DNA from: Aeromicrobium sp. IC_218
GTDB lineage: Bacteria > Actinomycetota > Actinomycetes > Propionibacteriales > Nocardioidaceae
Reading direction: 5' to 3'
Assembly (NCBI RefSeq): GCF_004336805.1
Contig: NZ_SJXM01000017.1
Location: 1-64,000 of the forward strand
DNA length: 64,000 nt
Shown here: in pieces, positions 29,183-37,070 of the stretch
Layout: each line of letters opens with the position of its first letter
How positions within the stretch are numbered: position 1 is the first letter of the stretch
Made by a program: the position numbers and the translations under genes
Notes under the pieces: generated by a model
Database searches by the model: none
Told to the model about the DNA's origin: nothing
The model's input: the letters and a program-made list of their open reading frames with translations, nothing else

Positions 29183-29998
29183 ATGCTGCCGGAGGAGTAC
29201 CGAGCCGTCGGTGGTTCCTCGTTCGCAGACTTCCTCGCCTCCCGGGCACCGGACATGCTGCCGGGCGCCCGCTACAACGGCACGACCGAGCTGGAGGGCG
29301 TCACCCACGGCACGACGATCGTGGCCGCGACGTTCGACGGCGGGGTCGTCATGGCCGGTGACCGCCGGGCCACCATGGGCAACGTCATCGCCCAGCGCGA
29401 CATCCAGAAGGTCTTCCCGACCGACGAGTACTCGTGCGTCGGCATCGCCGGCACGGCGGGCATCGCGGTCGAGATGACCCGGCTGTTCCAGGTCGAGCTC
29501 GAGCACTACGAGAAGATCGAGGGCGCCACGCTGTCCACGGACGGCAAGGCGAACCGGCTGGCCGCGCTCATCCGCGGCAACCTCGGCATGGCGATGCAGG
29601 GCCTGGCCGTCGTGCCGCTGTTCGCCGGCTATGACCTCGACGCCGGTGTCGGGCGCATCTTCGCCTTCGACGTCACCGGCAACAAGAACGAGGAGCGCAC
29701 CTTCCACTCGGTGGGGTCGGGCTCGACGTTCGCCCGCGGCTCGCTGAAGAAGCTCTACCGGGCCGGCATGAGCGAGGCCGACGCCGTCACCGCGGTCGTC
29801 CAGGCGCTGTACGACGCCGCGGACGACGACACCGCCACCGGCGGGCCCGACCTGGCCCGGCGCATCTTCCCGCTCGTCTCGGTCATCACCGCCGACGGCT
29901 ACCGCGCCTGGACCGAGGAGCAGACCGCCGCGGTCGCCGACCAGGTCATCTCGGCGCGTATGCACGCGCCGGACGGACCGCACGCCCCGCTGACCTGA
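29183..29998 (+). CDS. prcB: Proteasome beta subunit
   Basis: 271 aa including an N-terminal propeptide of about 43 residues. Autocleavage before Thr44 ([13 protein letters not shown]) would expose the catalytic threonine; the lysine/aspartate-rich [11 protein letters not shown] follows as expected. Forms the catalytic rings of the 20S core with PrcA. Zero-base spacing after pup indicates coupling. Confidence 0.97.
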   Translation: MLPEEYRAVGGSSFADFLASRAPDMLPGARYNGTTELEGVTHGTTIVAATFDGGVVMAGDRRATMGNVIAQRDIQKVFPTDEYSCVGIAGTAGIAVEMTRLFQVELEHYEKIEGATLSTDGKANRLAALIRGNLGMAMQGLAVVPLFAGYDLDAGVGRIFAFDVTGNKNEERTFHSVGSGSTFARGSLKKLYRAGMSEADAVTAVVQALYDAADDDTATGGPDLARRIFPLVSVITADGYRAWTEEQTAAVADQVISARMHAPDGPHAPLT

Positions 29999-30022
29999 CG
30001 GCCGCTCGACCAGGAGACTCCC

Positions 30023-30718
30023 ATGACCGCACCTTTCTACGTCTCGCCCGAGCAGCTCATGAAGGACCGGGCGGACTTCGCCCGCAAGGGCATCTCGCGC
30101 GGCCGCAGCGTCGTCGTCGTGCAGTACGCCGACGGCATCCTGCTGGTGGCCGAGAACCCGTCCAAGGCGCTGCACAAGATCAGCGAGATCTACGACCACA
30201 TCGGCTTCGCCGCGGTCGGCCGCTACAACGAGTTCGAGAACCTGCGCATCGCCGGCATCCGGCTGGCGGACGTCCGCGGGTACTCCTACGACCGCCGTGA
30301 CGTCACCGGCCGCAGCCTGGCCAACGCGTACGCGCAGACGCTCGGCACGATCTTCTCCTCGGGCGCCGAGAAGCCCTACGAGGTCGAGCTGTTCGTCGCC
30401 GAGGTCGGGCACGCGCCCGAGGACGACCAGGTGTACCGGCTGACCTACGACGGCTCGGTCGCCGACGTCCAGGGCTACGGCGTCATGGGCGGGCAGAACG
30501 AGCTCGTCGAGACCTACCTGGGGGAGCACTACGCGGCCGGCCTCGACCTGGCCGGCGCGCTGCGCCTGGCCGCGTCCGCGCTCGGGGCCGACAGCACCCC
30601 GGCCCGCACGGTCACCGCGGAGTCCCTCGAGGTCGCCGTGCTCGACCGCACCCGCTCCCAGCCGCGCAAGTTCAAGCGGCTCGGGGACGCCCGGGTGGCC
30701 GAGGCGCTGCAGGGCTGA
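30023..30718 (+). CDS. prcA: Proteasome alpha subunit
   Basis: 231 aa. N-terminal [22 protein letters not shown] is the alpha-ring gating segment; the body is the Ntn fold without the catalytic Thr. It forms the outer rings that bind the Mpa C-terminus. AGGAG lies upstream of the ATG, 24 bp after prcB. Confidence 0.97.
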   Translation: MTAPFYVSPEQLMKDRADFARKGISRGRSVVVVQYADGILLVAENPSKALHKISEIYDHIGFAAVGRYNEFENLRIAGIRLADVRGYSYDRRDVTGRSLANAYAQTLGTIFSSGAEKPYEVELFVAEVGHAPEDDQVYRLTYDGSVADVQGYGVMGGQNELVETYLGEHYAAGLDLAGALRLAASALGADSTPARTVTAESLEVAVLDRTRSQPRKFKRLGDARVAEALQG

Positions 30719-30773
30719 CCCACGCCACGCCGCGCCCGCCGTGAGATCACCTGGCGCGACCTGGCCCGCGGAC

Positions 30774-30779
30774 TAGGGT
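30774..30779 (+). promoter_or_regulatory. -10 box, leaderless start of pafA
   Basis: TAGGGT, six bases (TCCTAC), ATG at 30786. Confidence 0.6.
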
Positions 30780-30785
30780 TCCTAC

Positions 30786-32147
30786 ATGGACCGGCGGATC
30801 TTCGGGATCGAGAACGAGTACGGGGTCACCTGCTCGTTCAAGGGCCAGCGCCGACTGTCGCCCGACGAGGTGGCGCGCTACCTGTTCCGTCGGGTGGTGT
30901 CGTGGGGGCGCAGCAGCAACGTGTTCCTCAAGAACGGCGCCCGGCTGTACCTGGACGTGGGCAGCCACCCCGAGTACGCGACGCCCGAGTGCGACGACAT
31001 CGTCGACCTGGTCACCCACGACCGCGCCGGCGAGCGCATCCTCGAGGGACTCATGCTCGACGCGCAGAACCGGCTCGCCGAGGACGGCGTCGAGGGCGAC
31101 ATCTACCTGTTCAAGAACAACACCGACTCGGCCGGCAACTCCTACGGCTGCCACGAGAACTACCTCGTGGGCCGGCAGGGGGAGTTCAGCCGGCTGGCCG
31201 ACGTCCTCATCCCGTTCCTGGTGTCGCGCCAGATCATCGTCGGCGCGGGCAAGGTGCAGCAGACGCCGCGCGGCACCGTGTTCTCGGTGAGTCAGCGGGC
31301 CGAGCACATCTGGGAGGGCGTCTCGAGCGCCACCACCCGGTCGCGGCCGATCATCAACACCCGCGACGAGCCGCACGCGGACGCCGAGCGCTACCGCCGG
31401 CTCCACGTCATCGTCGGCGACTCGAACATGAGCGAGACGACGACGATGCTCAAGGTCGCGTCCACCGACCTGGTGCTGCGGATGATCGAGGCCGGCGTCC
31501 CCATGCGCGACATGACGCTGGAGAACCCGATCCGGGCGATCCGCGAGATCGCCCACGACATGACCGGACGCCGCAAGGTGCAGCTGGCCAACGGCCGTGA
31601 GCTGTCGGCGCTGGAGATCCAGGCCGAGTACTTCTCCAAGGCCGCCGACTTCGTCGACCGCACCGGGCTGTCGTCGCCGACCCTGCTGCGTGCCCTCGAC
31701 CTGTGGGAGCGCACGCTCAAGGCGGTCGAGTCCGAGGACCTCTCGCTCGTGGAGCGCGAGATCGACTGGGTGATCAAGTACAAGCTGCTCGAGCGCTACC
31801 GCTCGACGCACGGCCTGACCTGGTCGGACGCGCGCATCGCCCAGCTCGACCTGGCCTATCACGACATCCGCCGCGACCGCGGCCTGTTCCACCTGCTCGA
31901 GCGGCGCGGCTCGGTCGCCCGCGTGTCGCGCGACCTGGACGTGTTCACCGCCAAGAGCGTCCCGCCGCAGACCACCCGCGCCCGCCTGCGCGGAGAGTTC
32001 ATCAAGCGCGCGCAAGAGCGCCGGCGCGACTTCACGGTCGACTGGGTGCACCTCAAGCTCAACGACCAGGCGCAGCGCACGGTGCTGTGCAAGGACCCGT
32101 TCCGGGCCCACGACGAGCGCGTCCAGAAGCTCATCGACGGCATGTGA
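30786..32147 (+). CDS. pafA: Pup ligase PafA
   Basis: 453 aa, usual length. N-terminal [14 protein letters not shown] carries the ATP/Mg-binding glutamates; [17 protein letters not shown] and [14 protein letters not shown] are shared with Dop. It phosphorylates the Pup C-terminal Glu and joins it to substrate lysines by an isopeptide bond. It has its own leaderless-type promoter rather than being coupled to prcA. Confidence 0.97.
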   Translation: MDRRIFGIENEYGVTCSFKGQRRLSPDEVARYLFRRVVSWGRSSNVFLKNGARLYLDVGSHPEYATPECDDIVDLVTHDRAGERILEGLMLDAQNRLAEDGVEGDIYLFKNNTDSAGNSYGCHENYLVGRQGEFSRLADVLIPFLVSRQIIVGAGKVQQTPRGTVFSVSQRAEHIWEGVSSATTRSRPIINTRDEPHADAERYRRLHVIVGDSNMSETTTMLKVASTDLVLRMIEAGVPMRDMTLENPIRAIREIAHDMTGRRKVQLANGRELSALEIQAEYFSKAADFVDRTGLSSPTLLRALDLWERTLKAVESEDLSLVEREIDWVIKYKLLERYRSTHGLTWSDARIAQLDLAYHDIRRDRGLFHLLERRGSVARVSRDLDVFTAKSVPPQTTRARLRGEFIKRAQERRRDFTVDWVHLKLNDQAQRTVLCKDPFRAHDERVQKLIDGM

Positions 32148-32200
32148 CGGGCTGCCGGAGACACACAGCCGGCTGTCAGCATCCTCTTGGCCTCCGTCGC

Positions 32201-32206
32201 TAGGGT
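32201..32206 (+). promoter_or_regulatory. -10 box of the FKBP lipoprotein gene
   Basis: TAGGGT about 34 bases upstream of the GTG; the leader contains GGAGG at the normal ribosome-binding distance. Confidence 0.5.
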
Positions 32207-32240
32207 GGGGGAGGTTTTCCCGTCCTCCAGGAGGTACTTC

Positions 32241-33158
32241 GTGCGCCGTCTTCTCGCTGTGGCCCTCGGGTCGATGCTCGTCCTGTCCGGCTGTGGTGGT
32301 GGTGACGACGCCGGCTCCAAGGCGCTCTCCGACGTGAAGGTGACCGGCGCGGCCGACAAGGAGCCGAAGGTCGACCTGGAGAAGGGCCTCGAGGTCGACT
32401 CGACGTCCACGAAGGTCATCGAGGAGGGCGACGGCGAGGAGCTGAAGGAGGGCGACGTCGTCAAGCTGAGCTACGTCGCGTACAACGGCCGCACCGCCAA
32501 GGAGGTCGACAACTCCTGGAAGGCCGACCAGCGCCTGGTCGCCACCCTCAAGGAGGGCGCGATCCTGCCCGGCTTCGTCAAGGGCCTGACCGGCCAGAAG
32601 GTCGGCAGCCGCGTGCTCGTCGGCATCGCCCCGAAGGACGGCTTCGGCCAGGCCAACACCCAGCTCGACCTGAAGAAGGACGACTCGATGGTGTTCGTCT
32701 TCGACGTCGTGGCGAAGCTGCCCACCGAGGCGACCGGCGCCGAGCAGAAGGTGCCGAGCACCGTCCCGACCGTCGAGCTGGACGACCAGGGCCACCCGAA
32801 GGGCTTCAAGGCGACCAAGCAGACGCCGAAGAAGGTCTCCAAGCAGGCCGCGTACGTCGCGATCAAGGGCGACGGCCCCAAGGTCGAGAAGCAGCAGGCC
32901 ATCACCATCAACTACACCGGCCAGGTCTACCCCCAGGGCGCCGTCTTCGACGAGTCGTGGTCGAAGGGCCAGCCGTTCACGAGCACGATCGGCACCGGCC
33001 AGCTCATCCCGTGCTGGGACCAGCTGATCGGCCAGACCGTCGGCAGCCGCGTGCTGCTGGTCTGCCCGGCCGACACCGCGTACGGCGACCAGGGCCAGGG
33101 CGACATCAAGCCGGGCGACACGCTGCTGTTCGCAGTGGACGTGCTCGACGCCGACTGA
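32241..33158 (+). CDS. FKBP-type peptidyl-prolyl isomerase lipoprotein
   Basis: 305 aa from the GTG. A lipoprotein signal peptide ends in the lipobox LSGC at about residue 18. Two FKBP modules follow, at about residues 75-155 (VKLSYVAYNGR...FVFDVVAKL) and 210-305 (ITINYTGQVYPQGAVFDESW...LLFAVDVLDAD). It should assist folding of exported proteins on the outer membrane face. It sits between pafA and pafB, a placement found in related actinobacteria. Confidence 0.93.
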   Translation: MRRLLAVALGSMLVLSGCGGGDDAGSKALSDVKVTGAADKEPKVDLEKGLEVDSTSTKVIEEGDGEELKEGDVVKLSYVAYNGRTAKEVDNSWKADQRLVATLKEGAILPGFVKGLTGQKVGSRVLVGIAPKDGFGQANTQLDLKKDDSMVFVFDVVAKLPTEATGAEQKVPSTVPTVELDDQGHPKGFKATKQTPKKVSKQAAYVAIKGDGPKVEKQQAITINYTGQVYPQGAVFDESWSKGQPFTSTIGTGQLIPCWDQLIGQTVGSRVLLVCPADTAYGDQGQGDIKPGDTLLFAVDVLDAD

Positions 33159-33170
33159 CATCCTGCGGGC

Positions 33171-34133
33171 ATGGTGGCGCGCAAGACCGAGCGGTTGATG
33201 AACCTGGTCATCGCGCTCCTGGTCTCACGACAGTTCCTCACGAAGGACCGGATCCGTCAGGTGGTCGAGGGCTACCGCGACCAGTCCGACGAGGCCTTCG
33301 ACCGGATGTTCGAGCGTGACAAGGACGAGCTGCGCGAGATCGGCATCGTCATCGAGACCGGCTCGCACGACAAGCTGTTCGACGACGAGGTCGGCTACCG
33401 CATCAGCCGCGGCGACTTCGAGCTCGGCGACATCGACCTCACGCCCGAGGAGGCGGCCGTCGTCGGCCTGGCCGGACGCGTGTGGGAGCACGCGGGCCTG
33501 GCCGGGGAGTCGGGCCAGGCGCTCGTGAAGCTCAAGGCCGCCGGCATCGAGGTCGACGACCGCGTGCTGTCGATGGTCGAGCCCCGGCTGTCGGCCAACG
33601 AGCCGTCCTTCGACGCTGTCTGGGACGCCGCCACCCGCCGGGTCCCGATCTCGTTCGAGTACCAGCGTCCCGGCCGTGAACCGTCCACGCGCCACGTGCA
33701 GCCGTGGGGCGTCCTGTCCTGGCATGGCCGCTGGTACCTGGCCGGCTTCGACGTCGACCGTGACGCGCCGCGGGTCTTCCGCCTGACGCGAGTGACGGGC
33801 GACGTCACCCGCACCGGCGCGCCCGGCTCCTACGACGTGCCGGCCGACCTCGACCTCAAGGCGCTCGCGCACGAGCTGTTCCCGGCCCCGGCCGTCGAGC
33901 CGGCCCGGCTGCGCGTGCGCCGCGGGCGGGGCAACTCGCTGCGCCGCACCGCGCAGAGCACCGTCCCGGTCGACGACGAGTGGGACGAGATCATGGTCGC
34001 CTACGCCTCGCCGTGGGAGCTGGCCTCCGAGGCCGCGTCCTTCGGCCCGGACGTCGTCGTGCTGGAGCCCGAGGACGTCCGCGCCCAGACCGTCGCGCGC
34101 CTGCGCGCCGCCGCCGAGGAGGCAACCAGATGA
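33171..34133 (+). CDS. pafB: WYL-domain regulator PafB
   Basis: 320 aa. N-terminal winged HTH (RLMNLVIALLVSRQFLTKDRIRQVV) and a central WYL domain (WGVLSWHGRWYLAGFDVDRD). With PafC it forms the activator of the LexA-independent DNA-damage response in mycobacteria. Its stop overlaps the pafC start (ATGA). No clear promoter is visible in the 12-bp gap after the FKBP gene, so it may be cotranscribed with it. Confidence 0.94.
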   Translation: MVARKTERLMNLVIALLVSRQFLTKDRIRQVVEGYRDQSDEAFDRMFERDKDELREIGIVIETGSHDKLFDDEVGYRISRGDFELGDIDLTPEEAAVVGLAGRVWEHAGLAGESGQALVKLKAAGIEVDDRVLSMVEPRLSANEPSFDAVWDAATRRVPISFEYQRPGREPSTRHVQPWGVLSWHGRWYLAGFDVDRDAPRVFRLTRVTGDVTRTGAPGSYDVPADLDLKALAHELFPAPAVEPARLRVRRGRGNSLRRTAQSTVPVDDEWDEIMVAYASPWELASEAASFGPDVVVLEPEDVRAQTVARLRAAAEEATR

Positions 34134-35116
34134 CCGGCGGTTCGTCGCGTGACCAGCTCGCGCGGATGCTGACGCTCGTGCCGTACCTGCACGGACGCGA
34201 CGGCATCCCGGTCAAGCAGGTCGCCCAGGACTTCGGCGTCAGCACCAAGCAGATCGTCAAGGACCTCAACGTGCTGTGGTTCTGCGGCCTGCCGCAGGCG
34301 ATGCCCGGCGAGATGATCGACGTCGACATGGACGCGCTCGAGCTCGACGGCATCGTGCGCATCGACAACGCCGACTACCTCGACCGTCCGCTGCGCCTGG
34401 ACCGTGGTGAGGCCGCCGCGCTCATCGTCGCCCTGCGCACGCTGCGCGCGTCCTCGACGCAGGCCCAGTCCGACGTCATCGACGGCGTGCTGGCCAAGCT
34501 GGAGGCGCTCGTCGGCGAGCTGGCGACGTCGCCGGCCCACGTGCACGTCGAGGAGGCCGACCCGGTCGTCCAGGACACGCTGACGCGCGCGCTGGCCGAG
34601 CACGAGGCCGTCCGCATCACCTACGCCACCCCGGCCCGTGACGAGGTCACCGAGCGCACCATCGAGCCGCTGCGTCTGTTCGCCGCGCAGGGCCGCCGCT
34701 TCGTCGAGGCCTGGTGCCGCCGGGTCGACGACCTGCGCACCTTCCGGCTGGACCGCATCGAGACGGCGGAGCCGACCGGTGACCACTACGAGCCGCGCGA
34801 GGTGGCGCCCGAGGCGATGTCCGAGGGCACCTTCCGGGTGGGGGAGCAGACGCCGTCCGCGGTGCTCGACCTGCGCCCGGACGCCCACTGGCTGACCGAG
34901 TACTACGACGTCGAGCACGTGGGCGAGCCCGAGCCCGACGTCGTCCGCATCCGCCTGCACGGCAGCACGATGGACTGGCTCCGCCGGCTCGTGCTGCGCA
35001 ACGGCGGCGCGGTCACCGTCGTGGAGCCGCGCGAGCTCGCGGAGGCGGTCACCGCCACCGCCGCGCAAGCACTGGCGGCGTACGATGAACAGACGTCCCC
35101 CCACGAGGAGAACTGA
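34130..35116 (+). CDS. pafC: WYL-domain regulator PafC
   Basis: 328 aa. HTH region VPYLHGRDGIPVKQVAQDFG, then a WYL domain (LFAAQGRRFVEAWCRRVDDLRTFRLDRI) and a WCX C-terminal domain. It partners PafB. The start is an ATG four bases inside pafB. The tatA ATG follows one base after its stop, so pafBC and tatAC form one transcription unit. Confidence 0.94.
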   Translation: MTGGSSRDQLARMLTLVPYLHGRDGIPVKQVAQDFGVSTKQIVKDLNVLWFCGLPQAMPGEMIDVDMDALELDGIVRIDNADYLDRPLRLDRGEAAALIVALRTLRASSTQAQSDVIDGVLAKLEALVGELATSPAHVHVEEADPVVQDTLTRALAEHEAVRITYATPARDEVTERTIEPLRLFAAQGRRFVEAWCRRVDDLRTFRLDRIETAEPTGDHYEPREVAPEAMSEGTFRVGEQTPSAVLDLRPDAHWLTEYYDVEHVGEPEPDVVRIRLHGSTMDWLRRLVLRNGGAVTVVEPRELAEAVTATAAQALAAYDEQTSPHEEN

Positions 35117-35117
35117 C

Positions 35118-35342
35118 ATGCGAAACATCGGCCCGACGGAGATCCTGCTGATCCTGGCGGTGGTCGTGCTGCTGTTCGGCGCGAAGAAGCTCCCCGAGCT
35201 CGCGCGCGGCTCCGGTCGCGCCCTGCGCATCTTCAAGTCCGAGGTGCGTGGGCTGGAGGAGGACGACAAGCGTCACGACGCGGCGACCCAGCACGAGGCG
35301 ATCGACCCGCTCGAGGTCGACAAGAAGACCGACCGCCCGTAG
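35118..35342 (+). CDS. tatA: Twin-arginine translocase subunit TatA
   Basis: 74 aa. N-terminal transmembrane helix (PTEILLILAVVVLLFGAKKLPELA) with the conserved FG hinge and LPELAR amphipathic helix, then an acidic tail. It forms the pore-like component of Tat export. The true start is MRNIGPTE; the TAG stop is followed directly by the tatC GTG. Confidence 0.95.
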   Translation: MRNIGPTEILLILAVVVLLFGAKKLPELARGSGRALRIFKSEVRGLEEDDKRHDAATQHEAIDPLEVDKKTDRP

Positions 35343-36158
35343 GTGGCGCTGTTCAAGCGCCGCCCGGTCTCCGCGCCGGGCGGCACCATGACGCTGGTCG
35401 AGCACCTCGCGGAGCTGCGGAACCGGCTGTTCCGGTCGGTGCTGGCCATCGCGATCGGCACCGTGGTCGGCTGGTTCCTGTACCCGCAGGTCCTGGACCT
35501 GCTGACCAAGCCCTACGAGACGGGCATCGCCCCGCTGCTGCGTGAGCAGGGACTCGACGCGACCCTCGCCATCACCGGCGTGGGCGGAGCCCTGCAGTTC
35601 CAGCTCAAGATCTCGGTCATCGTCGGGCTGGTCATCTCCAGCCCGGTCTGGTTCTGGCAGATCTGGGCCTTCGTGCTGCCGGCCATGCACAAGCACGAGA
35701 AGAAGTGGGCGGTGCTGCTCACCGGCACCGGCGTCCCGTTGTTCCTGGCCGGCGTCGGCGTCGGCTACCTCGTGCTGCCGAAGGGCATCGAGGTGCTGCT
35801 CGGCTTCGTGCCCGAGGGCTGGGAGTCGATCCTCACGGCGGCCGACTACCTCGACTTCGTCACCCGCATGCTGCTGGTGTTCGGCCTGGCCGCCGAGATC
35901 CCGCTCGTGGTCATCCTGCTCAACCGCATCGGCGCGGTCAGCCACAGCGCCCTCGTGCGTGCGCGGCCGTGGATCGTCATCGGCATCTTCGTGTTCGCCG
36001 CGGTGGCCACCCCGACGACCGATCCGGTCACGATGATCTTCCTGGCGGCCCCGATGACGGTGCTGTACTTCATCGCCGAGGTCATCACGCTGTTCACCGA
36101 CCGCCGTCGCGCGCGTGAGTCGTCGCAGTGGTCCGACGACGAGGCCTCGCCGCTCTAG
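35343..36158 (+). CDS. tatC: Twin-arginine translocase subunit TatC
   Basis: 271 aa, six transmembrane helices. Family motifs MTLVEHLAELRNRLFRSVL near the N-terminus and the central SSPVWFWQIWAFVLPAMHKHEKK are present. It recognises twin-arginine signal peptides. GTG start directly after tatA. Its stop codon overlaps the -10 box of the next gene. Confidence 0.96.
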   Translation: MALFKRRPVSAPGGTMTLVEHLAELRNRLFRSVLAIAIGTVVGWFLYPQVLDLLTKPYETGIAPLLREQGLDATLAITGVGGALQFQLKISVIVGLVISSPVWFWQIWAFVLPAMHKHEKKWAVLLTGTGVPLFLAGVGVGYLVLPKGIEVLLGFVPEGWESILTAADYLDFVTRMLLVFGLAAEIPLVVILLNRIGAVSHSALVRARPWIVIGIFVFAAVATPTTDPVTMIFLAAPMTVLYFIAEVITLFTDRRRARESSQWSDDEASPL

Positions 36159-36161
36159 GGT
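36156..36161 (+). promoter_or_regulatory. -10 box of the diacylglycerol-kinase-like gene
   Basis: TAGGGT overlaps the tatC TAG; seven bases then ATG at 36169. Confidence 0.5.
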
Positions 36162-36168
36162 GAGCGCC

Positions 36169-37041
36169 ATGCGTCTCGCCGTCGTCGTCAACCCGCTCTC
36201 CGGCCGCCAGCAGGGCGACCGTGTCGCGGGGGAGGCCGCCGCCCTCCTGGGCCGGGCGGGACACACCGTCGTGGTGGTCCCCGGACAGACTGCCGCCGAG
36301 CGCCGCGCGGCGCTGAGCCTGGAGCTCGACTCCGGACTCGTCGACGGCGTCGTCGTGGTCGGCGGTGACGGTGCGCTGCACGGCGTGCTCGACGCCGTCG
36401 CCGGCACGGGCGTCCCGGTCGGCCTGGTGCCCGCCGGCACCGGCAACGACGTGGCCCGCACCCTCGACCTCCCGCTGCGCTCCGTGCACGCGGCCGTCGA
36501 CGTCGTCCACGCCGGACGCACGCGGTCCATCGACCTCATGGACGTCGGCGGCATCCTCGTCGCGTCCGTCGTCGCGTCCGGCTTCGACTCCAAGGTCAAC
36601 GAGCGGGCCAACGCGCTGCGGTGGCCGCACGGCCGGCTGCGCTACCTGCGGGCCGTGGCCCAGGAGCTGCGCGTGTTCGAGCCGCTGCCGTTTGAGCTCG
36701 ACCTGGACGGCGAGCGGCTGAGCACCGAGGCGATGCTCGTGGCGGTCGGCAACGGCGAGTCGTTCGGTGGCGGGCTGCGCATCTGCGCCGGCGCCGTGCC
36801 CGACGACGGACTGCTCGACGTCGTGGTGATCAAGCCGGTCTCCAAGGCCGAGCTGCTCAAGGTCTTCCCGCAGCTGCCGTCGGGACGGCACGTCGACCAT
36901 CCGGCCTTCGAGCGTCACCGGGTGCGTCGCGTCCGGGTCGCGTCGCCGGGCGTCGTCGCGTACGGCGACGGCGAGCGGCTCGGTCCGCTGCCGCTCACCG
37001 CGGACGTCCGGCCGGGCGCGCTGCAGGTCTTCGTTCCGTGA
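36169..37041 (+). CDS. Diacylglycerol/lipid kinase family protein
   Basis: 290 aa. N-terminal VVVNPLSGRQQGD and the catalytic-domain GGDGALHGVLD plus PAGTGNDVARTL motifs define the DAGK_cat/YegS family. It phosphorylates a lipid such as diacylglycerol with ATP. A GTG at 36160 is in frame and possible, but the ATG fits the promoter spacing better. Same gene order tatC-DAGK-helY is seen in relatives. Confidence 0.93.
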   Translation: MRLAVVVNPLSGRQQGDRVAGEAAALLGRAGHTVVVVPGQTAAERRAALSLELDSGLVDGVVVVGGDGALHGVLDAVAGTGVPVGLVPAGTGNDVARTLDLPLRSVHAAVDVVHAGRTRSIDLMDVGGILVASVVASGFDSKVNERANALRWPHGRLRYLRAVAQELRVFEPLPFELDLDGERLSTEAMLVAVGNGESFGGGLRICAGAVPDDGLLDVVVIKPVSKAELLKVFPQLPSGRHVDHPAFERHRVRRVRVASPGVVAYGDGERLGPLPLTADVRPGALQVFVP

Positions 37042-37058
37042 CCTCACGGCGCGCTCAC

Positions 37059-37064
37059 TAGGCT
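37059..37064 (+). promoter_or_regulatory. -10 box, leaderless start of helY
   Basis: TAGGCT, six bases, ATG at 37071. Confidence 0.55.
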
Positions 37065-37070
37065 GGAGGC

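Noticed and set aside
33159-33170. PafBC-type (RecA-NDp) promoter motif before pafB or elsewhere
   Set aside because: No TTGTC[AG]GTG-N8-TANNNT match was noticed in intergenic DNA.
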